A DNA stretch of 35,816 nucleotides. Origin: Prolixibacteraceae bacterium UBA5740. Lineage in GTDB: Bacteria; Bacteroidota; Bacteroidia; Bacteroidales; Prolixibacteraceae. Both the position numbers and the translations under genes were made by a program. Below the pieces are notes generated by a model. The model made no database searches. It saw only the letters and a program-made list of their open reading frames with translations, and had not been told where the DNA came from. The DNA lies in contig DIFU01000027.1 in assembly GCA_002419285.1 (NCBI GenBank), positions 1-35,816 on the forward strand, written 5' to 3'. Below, in pieces: positions 22,775-29,590 of this stretch (within the stretch, counting starts at the first letter, position 1; each line of letters starts with the position of its first letter).

Positions 22775-25700
22775 GGCAGTACTTCGATTTTGGGTGAATC
22801 ATTCTCCGTTCGCGTCCTTCTGAAAAAATTCTTCCAATAGGTGAAATCACGGACATAAACGAATCCGACACCCGTTTCGACCAACTGACCCTCGATGGCC
22901 CCCTCGTACTGGTTATGCCTGAACCCTTTCAGGCGGTAACGGCCATCTTTTGTCAGGCGGTATTCGATCAATATGTCACTCGCAATATCGGTAGCCTGGT
23001 TTTGCCGGGCCCTCTCCCCTTCGACATCGATAGACCCTCCAAGCTGCACCGACAGCCTTTCGTCAAAAAGCTGCTTCTTTAGCCCGATTTCCACCTGAGT
23101 CCGACCCTGGGCCTCGCCCGACTGATAATCCTGGTACGATTGAATATCAAAATTCAAGCCTACTCCTGGCAATACCGCTGAAGTCAACTGGTTAAGCTGA
23201 GAGGATAAAAACTTGCCAACGGTTGAGCGAACCAGTGTTGTGGTGCCGCCCGTTGCGGATTCAAACGGATTTTCCTGGATAAACCTGCCCAGCACCAACA
23301 GTGCGAAAACCTGTTTGTTGAGCGCCGATTCATCTTCATTCAAAATATTCAGCTTTTGATTGACAGCCCCGCCCAGGATTCCCTTTTCATCAGGCGGCAA
23401 TTGGATTTCGAAACTGATGACTGGCTGCAGAATCTCACCCCTCACTTTCAGCAACACCCAGAATGGGTATTGTTGCTTATAGCTTCCGCTTTCAACGGCA
23501 CTCAGCCCCGACATCTGAAAAGCCAGCAGGTCATATGGCGCCGCCCTGACTGCATATCGTGCATTGATAGATAATATTGCATCGAGCGGATCGCCATTCC
23601 AAATTATGGTACTACCCGGCAAAATATCAAACTGCCTTTTAACCAAGGTTTCGAGCGACACCAGATAACTTCCTTCATCGAGGTCATAAGCTCCCGTAAG
23701 GCTCATTTTACCGCTTCTGTCGACCGAAAAACCCAGTGCTGCCTCACCCCTTACGACCAGCGAATCGGTAGAGGAAGGATCCATTAAAAGCCGCAAGGTT
23801 GCCTGTTTGTCGATCTCAATAACCGATGACAGGTCAAATCCGGTGAAGCCAATAGTCTGGGTTTCCGGTTTCTCTTCATGATACAGAATCGGACTTAGAT
23901 TTTCGGGCCTGTTGAACTCTACTATTTCTTCGCCCCTGTCTGTTGTAAGCCGGTCTTCGGGTACCACAAACGTAAAATTTGACCCCCGCTTTATCCGTAT
24001 TCTTGCATCAACCACCGGAAGCGCCATAGGCCCTTTGACATTGATCCTGCTGTCGATGATCATGCGCCCGAAGTAGTTTTCATTTTGCGCGGCAGTGGTA
24101 TTAAGCAACAAAAAGTCGGTTGCATTCACCTGCAAGTCAAAAATAAAATGGCCGAAATCCTTCATGAGAACGGTCCCGTCTATGACTGCCTGATTCTGAT
24201 TGATGTCAGTCAGGGTAAATGAACTGAAATGGATGCCTCCGGGCTTAAACTGAATGGTTTCATTGGTGAGATGAAACCTGTTGTTAAGTATGGCAGGCTT
24301 AACAAATACATCTTTAAACACGAGACTGCCGGTAATGTCGGGAGAACCGAAAGTGCCCTGAATGAACAAATCACCCGACAGTGTACCCGCAGATTCGGAT
24401 ATTTGACCCATCGAAAATGCCTCGATGGTTTTCATCGATAAAGATTGGACCGTTGTTTTAACGTTGATTGTATTGTCGCCTTCCCTGGCCAGATAAAACC
24501 CTTGAGCCGAAAGGTTGTTTTCAGGCCCCGACAAGCTCAAATCTAGATCATACCAATTGGCTTCAGGGTTGGTTGCCTTTATGGAGACATCGCCAATGGG
24601 TATTTCACGGAACTGAAGGTTGGTGATTTTTGCGTCCGCGATGAAGCCATAGCTATTGTTTTCCCTTTTCATCAGTAAATTCCCGTCAGCCGTTCCTTTT
24701 ATGAAACTGGTATCCCTTTCAATCATCCTTGAAATATCATCCAGCTTGAAATTCCTAAGCTCAAAAGTCAGGTCATCGTTGAACTTCTGATTAAGTGAAG
24801 AGACATTGATCTGGCTATCCATATTTTTAAGAAACAAGTTATGGATTAGAAAACCCTGATCGCTGAATTCAATAAAATTCGCCGGATCCATATCCCAGCG
24901 ATTATAAAGCATATAGAATTCATCGGGATCAAACACCAGTTTGTAGATGCCGTCCTCTTTCGTTATTTGCGAGTGTATCACGAAATTCTTTGCCTGGTCG
25001 TCGTCAATCGAGGAAAGATCGGCAAACAAGGTATTATCAGTCAATTTGCCTTCTACCAGGAAGTTTTCGAGCTTGATCAGGCTATTTGAAACCGAACTGC
25101 CCGACACTGAATAATCCAGTTTTGAGACATCCGAATTGACATCCATTTTCAGGTCGACGATTTCGGTGGCCCCATAAACAATCCGGTTCATGGTTGCGTC
25201 CATTTTCAGTAAATTATTCACACTGCTATAACTTCCCCGGATGATTCCAGGCTCAAACACTTTTAGCTGTGGAAGCAGAATTTGTGAAATGACAGGGTGG
25301 TTGTGAAGTTGAATCTCAAAACCAAATTCAGCGGGTTTTTCATGGTAATCGGCCTGCATGGTATTGCCAACCGGAAAATAACCGTTGACAAACCGCTTTA
25401 TTTCCTTTGAAATGGCTAAAGGAGAAATGGTTCCTGCATATTTTGCATCTGCCAGGGGACTTGTCAAAACAAATTCACTTTTATTGGGCTCATTGACAGA
25501 GGTGAATATCAGCGAATCGAGAATATAAATCCGTTCATCCTGGGCCACCGATAAGTTGGCAATGCCAAACTTCCCGAAAAGTTTATCCACCTTTCTGCCC
25601 TCAAAATTTGCAGATACATCCATGCCAATTCGGATATCCTCTTTGGTCAGGTTCAGTGCACGGAGGTCAGCCCCCTCAATATCCAGGTTGAACTGATAAA

Positions 25701-27750
25701 ATTCCTGTCCGGGGTTTAAGCCTATGAGTCCATCAAAATTGAATACCGCGTTCTTGTCGTCCAGATTGATCTTTCCCGAAAATTCCTTTCCAAAGAGTGT
25801 TCCATCCAGTGTCAGGTTTTGGTAAGTATATCGGTTAAGATACAACTCAGTCGCCTCGCCTTTTATATCGGCAATCACGGTTTCGCTGTCCAATCCTTGT
25901 CCGGTTGCTTCAAACTGAAGGGAAACGGGGCCATAGAGGAGAGAATCTTTGAGAAGCTGGCCAACATCAAAATGGTTGATGCTCAGGTTTCCACTGAAAT
26001 TCTCTTCCTTGTCGATCCATGCCACCAGGTTCATGTCTCCATAGCTGCTGGTTATGCCTGCCGATGATTCAAATTCTCGGATCTTCCCTATGAATGAGGC
26101 CTTCAGGCCAAAATCTCCCGGCAGTGCCACATTTTCAGGAATTAACGGGCCTGCCAGCATTCCCATGTCCTCTTTGCCTGAGATAAACTCCAGGTTAGGG
26201 AAATGATACGATGCGGTGTGATAATCCGGCAATCCAATCAGGGTAAAATCAGTTTCCAAAAGAGTCTTTTCACCGGTCCTTACCACCAGGTTCTTTCCTG
26301 TCAGGTAGTTAAGCGGACCGCTAATGCTTCCACTGATGAAAGAGGAATTCGTGGTATTTGTAAAGAAGTGCAGATCAATCAGGCCATTATTGAAATAGAG
26401 TACATCCTGGTTCCTGAAGTTTACACTACGCATGACCATGTTTAAATTGCTGAATAGGTAGTCCTGTGTAAAAGAGTCAAGAGAGACAAATTCAACCATA
26501 AAGTCGGCATCAATGGTTGAATATGGGGTGGTCAGCTTTAGGTTCCCAGCCTGTATCATAGTCGCATCCATCATGAAATCGGTTTCCAGATTGTTTATGA
26601 CAAACCCATTCTGATCGACTGCATTGAATTCAGACACAGTCAGTTCGAGAGAGTCCTCCTGATAATAAAAGTCATTGGCATCAAACGACATATGATTCAG
26701 CTCCAAATGCTGCGGGTTGAATTCATTGGGTTTCTCAGAAACCAGCCCATCCTTGTAGCTAAAAAGATGATCCTCCACCCTCAATTCCTTAATCCTGATT
26801 TTCCAGTTGTTCCCACCGGAATCTCCGATATTGGAATCATTTGCCTGAGATAAATATTCAGGTTCAAAGCTATGGTAGTCAATACGGCTTTCCTGCAGGT
26901 CTATCTTGTCGAAAATAAGCCATTCTGTCTGCAGGTCTACCGAAATATCGGAAAGTACCAATTGTTCAATCTCTGAAAAAACAGAAAGATTTATGACAGA
27001 ATCGGCATAGCCGACCGATGAATTACTGAGTTGAACTTTCTTCGCCTCAATTCTAGGGAGAACTTTCCCGGTATCATTGGTTTGGGAGATTGCCGGTTCA
27101 CTTGCCAGCACCGACAGTGTAAGTCCGCTTAACAACAGATCATTAAACAGGTAAAGCGATTTACTGAAATCAAATTCACGGACCATGGCATCCGCCTCTG
27201 CAATGACGGCGTATACTTTCATCCCGCCATTGGCATCATTGTATGTGAACTGCGTGTTTTTGAGGGTTACCCGATTGAGACTGAAGGTCCATTTGGATGG
27301 CGAGGCCAGGTCAGCAGGCAGGTCTTTGGGTTTGCTGAAGGATTCAAGCAGAAATTCATAGTTGAACATCGGATCGGTCCGGGTGGTGTATAGTTTGATG
27401 GTAGCGTCCTCGAGGTCAAGAGATTCAATGTTTATCCTGTTCGACAGGAACCCGAACAGCGCTAAATTAACCGTGGCTTTTCGGGCATATATTAATGTGT
27501 CAGATTGAGCGTCCAATGCGAAAATGCCATTCAGGACCACCGTTTTAGGAAAAGAGATACGAATATTATCGATTTCCAGCCGTGATTGGGTCTTTTTGCT
27601 GATAAACATGGCAGCTTGATCAACCACCTTGTTTTGAACGGCAGGAATAAGGATAAGCAAAGCCAGGAGACCAAACAACAACAATGAGCCAATGATCACC
27701 CACATAGCCAACCTGGCCACTCGTTTCAGGATTGCTCCCCATTTATTCAT
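22771..27750 (-). CDS. tamB: TamB, AsmA-like intermembrane protein (DUF490)
   Basis: 1659 residues, a length usual for the Bacteroidota form. An N-terminal membrane anchor (about 12-34, LAMWVIIGSLLLFGLLALLIL) is followed by an AsmA-type start (IDNIRISFPKTVVLNGIFAL) and long beta-repetitive sequence expected to make a groove across the periplasm. The C-terminal DUF490 region (about 1250-1640) has the typical LSGAYDLDEGSYLVSL-like turn, SSQLNQLTSAVLPG and QVEIGLKKQLFDERLSVQLG, with the end near the TamL barrel. The family is implicated in phospholipid transport and outer-membrane biogenesis. It follows the AI-2E gene by 34 bp. The context of MlaE/F/D and TamB suggests two parallel lipid routes in one regulon. 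Confidence 0.93.
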   Translation of the reverse strand: MNKWGAILKRVARLAMWVIIGSLLLFGLLALLILIPAVQNKVVDQAAMFISKKTQSRLEIDNIRISFPKTVVLNGIFALDAQSDTLIYARKATVNLALFGFLSNRINIESLDLEDATIKLYTTRTDPMFNYEFLLESFSKPKDLPADLASPSKWTFSLNRVTLKNTQFTYNDANGGMKVYAVIAEADAMVREFDFSKSLYLFNDLLLSGLTLSVLASEPAISQTNDTGKVLPRIEAKKVQLSNSSVGYADSVINLSVFSEIEQLVLSDISVDLQTEWLIFDKIDLQESRIDYHSFEPEYLSQANDSNIGDSGGNNWKIRIKELRVEDHLFSYKDGLVSEKPNEFNPQHLELNHMSFDANDFYYQEDSLELTVSEFNAVDQNGFVINNLETDFMMDATMIQAGNLKLTTPYSTIDADFMVEFVSLDSFTQDYLFSNLNMVMRSVNFRNQDVLYFNNGLIDLHFFTNTTNSSFISGSISGPLNYLTGKNLVVRTGEKTLLETDFTLIGLPDYHTASYHFPNLEFISGKEDMGMLAGPLIPENVALPGDFGLKASFIGKIREFESSAGITSSYGDMNLVAWIDKEENFSGNLSINHFDVGQLLKDSLLYGPVSLQFEATGQGLDSETVIADIKGEATELYLNRYTYQNLTLDGTLFGKEFSGKINLDDKNAVFNFDGLIGLNPGQEFYQFNLDIEGADLRALNLTKEDIRIGMDVSANFEGRKVDKLFGKFGIANLSVAQDERIYILDSLIFTSVNEPNKSEFVLTSPLADAKYAGTISPLAISKEIKRFVNGYFPVGNTMQADYHEKPAEFGFEIQLHNHPVISQILLPQLKVFEPGIIRGSYSSVNNLLKMDATMNRIVYGATEIVDLKMDVNSDVSKLDYSVSGSSVSNSLIKLENFLVEGKLTDNTLFADLSSIDDDQAKNFVIHSQITKEDGIYKLVFDPDEFYMLYNRWDMDPANFIEFSDQGFLIHNLFLKNMDSQINVSSLNQKFNDDLTFELRNFKLDDISRMIERDTSFIKGTADGNLLMKRENNSYGFIADAKITNLQFREIPIGDVSIKATNPEANWYDLDLSLSGPENNLSAQGFYLAREGDNTINVKTTVQSLSMKTIEAFSMGQISESAGTLSGDLFIQGTFGSPDITGSLVFKDVFVKPAILNNRFHLTNETIQFKPGGIHFSSFTLTDINQNQAVIDGTVLMKDFGHFIFDLQVNATDFLLLNTTAAQNENYFGRMIIDSRINVKGPMALPVVDARIRIKRGSNFTFVVPEDRLTTDRGEEIVEFNRPENLSPILYHEEKPETQTIGFTGFDLSSVIEIDKQATLRLLMDPSSTDSLVVRGEAALGFSVDRSGKMSLTGAYDLDEGSYLVSLETLVKRQFDILPGSTIIWNGDPLDAILSINARYAVRAAPYDLLAFQMSGLSAVESGSYKQQYPFWVLLKVRGEILQPVISFEIQLPPDEKGILGGAVNQKLNILNEDESALNKQVFALLVLGRFIQENPFESATGGTTTLVRSTVGKFLSSQLNQLTSAVLPGVGLNFDIQSYQDYQSGEAQGRTQVEIGLKKQLFDERLSVQLGGSIDVEGERARQNQATDIASDILIEYRLTKDGRYRLKGFRHNQYEGAIEGQLVETGVGFVYVRDFTYWKNFFRRTRTENDSPKIEVLP

Positions 27751-27784
27751 ATCCAGTAATGAAATGTCAAAGAGAAAAAATCAT

Positions 27785-28897
27785 TCAGGTTATCAATTTC
27801 CTGATCTTTTTGAGTATTGGCTTTATCTCAACCAACGGTTCAGGAGGCATAGTATCACCCAGCAGAAATCCCCAGGGCTTTAATGAGTCAAGCCTGTCAA
27901 AGAGAAGCTTGGCAATGGCTGTCAGGGGAATTGCGATTAGCATACCTGATATCCCCCATAGGGTTCCAAATGTTATGACTGCAAGAATGGAAGCGAGTGC
28001 ATTAATTTTTACCTTGGAAGCGACAATCTTGGGAACGATGTAATTGTTATCGATGAACTGAATGAATATGTAGAGTGCCAGAACCAGCAATGCAAACCAT
28101 GGCGAGGGTTTTGACACTATGGCAATCATCATGGGCAAGGAAGCGGCAATGATGGAGCCGAGGTATGGAATCAGATTGAGAAGGGCGCCCAAAATGCCGA
28201 GGACCACCGCATATTCAATCCCCAATATGATCAGGCCAATCGTATACATAAAGGAAATGATGGCAACCTCGATCAATAAACCTATAAGGTATCGTTGAAT
28301 GAGAGATTTTATCTGATCTATTATATCTCTGACGTTGCTTTTGTTGCTTTTACCAAACAACTGTTGAAAAAACTCAAAAAGAAGAGATTGGTAGTATAAA
28401 ATCATAAAAACATATACAGGGATCAAAAACAAAAAGGAAAGCATGCCCCCCACCTGAACGATGGTGTTCCCGATTTCGGCACCTCCAATCAGTCCATTCT
28501 TTGTTTCTGTAATCCATTCCGTAATTTCGAGTGCACTCAGGTCAAAATAACCTGCGGCCCAAAATATGATCTGGTTGATTATTTCAGTGAATCTATCCAC
28601 AATCATGGGCATGGATTCACTAAACCGACTTGCCTGAGTAAACAACAGGGTCCCGAACAAGGCAATTATCAGGAATGTCAGAAACATGACCAGAACAATT
28701 GCCACCACCCGGTGAATCTTGAACCTGATTAACAAGTTCACGACCGGATGCAGCACTATGGCGATGATGGTGGCAAATATGAAGGGTATGATAATGCCCT
28801 CGGCAATGTGCAATGTGAAAACAATTGCAATTATCCCGATAATAATGATTACCGTTTTTACATACAAGGGCAGATAAAATTCTTTGAGTGACATCAA
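27785..28897 (-). CDS. AI-2E family transporter-like permease
   Basis: 370 residues, PF01594-type membrane protein with about eight helices: pairs at 12-50, 58-90, a cytosolic central region with the QRYLIGLLIEVAIISFMYTI segment, then LGILGALLNLIPYLGSIIAA, which carries the family's PYLG block, and a C-terminal GTLWGISGMLIAIPLTAIAK helix. The name comes from E. coli TqsA. Most members transport unknown substrates and a quorum-sensing role should not be assumed. It lies between the DUF5670 gene and tamB in one direction, so co-transcription with both is likely. Confidence 0.87.
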   Translation of the reverse strand: MMSLKEFYLPLYVKTVIIIIGIIAIVFTLHIAEGIIIPFIFATIIAIVLHPVVNLLIRFKIHRVVAIVLVMFLTFLIIALFGTLLFTQASRFSESMPMIVDRFTEIINQIIFWAAGYFDLSALEITEWITETKNGLIGGAEIGNTIVQVGGMLSFLFLIPVYVFMILYYQSLLFEFFQQLFGKSNKSNVRDIIDQIKSLIQRYLIGLLIEVAIISFMYTIGLIILGIEYAVVLGILGALLNLIPYLGSIIAASLPMMIAIVSKPSPWFALLVLALYIFIQFIDNNYIVPKIVASKVKINALASILAVITFGTLWGISGMLIAIPLTAIAKLLFDRLDSLKPWGFLLGDTMPPEPLVEIKPILKKIRKLIT

Positions 28898-28924
28898 ATC
28901 CTGTCGTTTCAGTTTTCGGAGATC

Positions 28925-29080
28925 TTAAAAGATTTTCCTTCTCTGGAAAAGCTGAATTATTAATGCAATAAGAGCGATGACCAGCAAAACATGAATGATT
29001 CCGCCCGTGTTATATCCGAGAAATCCTATGGCCCAGCCAATGATCAGAATAACTGCGATGATGTAGAGTAAATTTCCCAT
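28925..29080 (-). CDS. lmo0937/DUF5670-family small membrane protein
   Basis: A 51-residue protein translated by hand from ATG 29080: MGNLLYIIAVILIIGWAIGF, then LGYNTGGIIHVLLVIALIAL and a basic end IIQLFQRRKIF. Two helices joined by GYNTGG match the lmo0937/DUF5670 family of micro-membrane proteins. The family is common beside CsbD and YtxH genes, and a stress role is assumed but unproven. It is too short for most gene callers. The next gene, AI-2E, starts 27 bp downstream. Confidence 0.82.
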   Translation of the reverse strand: MGNLLYIIAVILIIGWAIGFLGYNTGGIIHVLLVIALIALIIQLFQRRKIF

Positions 29081-29105
29081 GGCTTTAAATTTTAAACGTT
29101 GATAC

Positions 29106-29264
29106 TTAATTCAGGATTTGAAAAATGTTTATCACTTCTTTGTTTGTCCCCGGATTATCTTCTGTCCGGGAAAATTCACGGTTTACTTTTACCTGAATCT
29201 TCCAGACTTTCACCTTAATGAAACTTTGGGGAACTCCAAAAACTTTGAGATTGTTAAATTTCAT
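29106..29264 (-). CDS. Doubtful 52-codon open frame between two small membrane-protein genes
   Basis: ATG 29264 opens a frame of 52 codons (start MKFNNLKVFGVPQSF, end NIFQILN). Its first codons resemble the C terminus of the neighbouring Thivi_2564-type protein (LKVFGV in both), owing to a short DNA direct repeat. I see no ribosome binding site, signal or known domain. It could be a degraded duplicate tail or a chance frame. Confidence 0.2.
   Translation of the reverse strand: MKFNNLKVFGVPQSFIKVKVWKIQVKVNREFSRTEDNPGTNKEVINIFQILN
29230..29249. repeat. Short direct repeat, copy 1 (copy 2 at 29333-29352)
   Basis: GAACTCCAAAAACTTTGAGA here and GAACTCCAAATACTTTGAGC at 29333 differ at two of 20 positions. 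Copy 2 is the end of the Thivi_2564-type gene; copy 1 is in the following intergenic stretch and keeps the same reading frame (LKVFGV). Confidence 0.6.
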
Positions 29265-29303
29265 AGGGTTCTTATAAATTTACATTCGGTGCTTGCATTG
29301 CCG

Positions 29304-29489
29304 CTATATTGTTACATTCTGGATACTGTCAAGAACTCCAAATACTTTGAGCAACCAAACCACCAGGATAATAATGACCACCGCGTTCAAAATGTTTTTA
29401 ACGGTGCTTTGCATAGGGATGAATCTGTTGATTAGCCAAAGCAAGACCCCTACACCCAGAATGACAAGAACGATTGTTAATAATGGCAT
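29304..29489 (-). CDS. Thivi_2564-family small membrane protein
   Basis: 61 residues from ATG 29489 (MPLLTIVLVILGVGVLLWLI); an upstream frame adds 13 residues without family match. Two helices (3-20 and 33-50, ILNAVVIIILVVWLLKVFG) flank NRFIPMQSTVKN, the typical pattern of the Thivi_2564 family. Function is unknown. It is the first gene behind the double-box promoter at 29526-29590. A 223-bp gap follows before the DUF5670 gene, so continuity of the transcript into AI-2E/tamB/tamL is likely but not certain. Confidence 0.82.
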   Translation of the reverse strand: MPLLTIVLVILGVGVLLWLINRFIPMQSTVKNILNAVVIIILVVWLLKVFGVLDSIQNVTI

Positions 29490-29525
29490 AATATTTAATT
29501 TAAGTTGTTTGTGCAATGTTAAACC

Positions 29526-29590
29526 CAAAGATCGGCAACAATCGGATGAAATGCATTACACCTTTTTATCAAAGAGTTACATTATTCCTA
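29526..29590 (-). promoter_or_regulatory. Double-box promoter of the Thivi_2564 operon
   Basis: Read leftward: TGTAG, distal box GAATAATGTAAC (29576-29587), proximal box AAAAGGTGTAAT (29555-29566), 21-bp gap, GATCTTTG (29526-29533). The -7 element is identical to that of the CsbD promoter. The leader is about 30 nt. The upstream end overlaps the TAG stop of the M1 peptidase gene (29588-29590). Confidence 0.72.

Noticed and set aside
29148..29170. CCCGGA/TCCGGG hairpin as a terminator between micro-protein genes
   Set aside because: Six-bp stem with no T-run in the leftward transcript, so termination is unlikely.
29251..29316. GTTAAA, TTTACA and GTTACA words ahead of the DUF5670 gene as a ninth double box
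   Set aside because: The words are not 21 bp apart (TTTACA to GTTACA is 32 bp), the second box after GTTAAA does not match, no -7 element is correctly placed, and GTTACA at 29311 is inside coding sequence.
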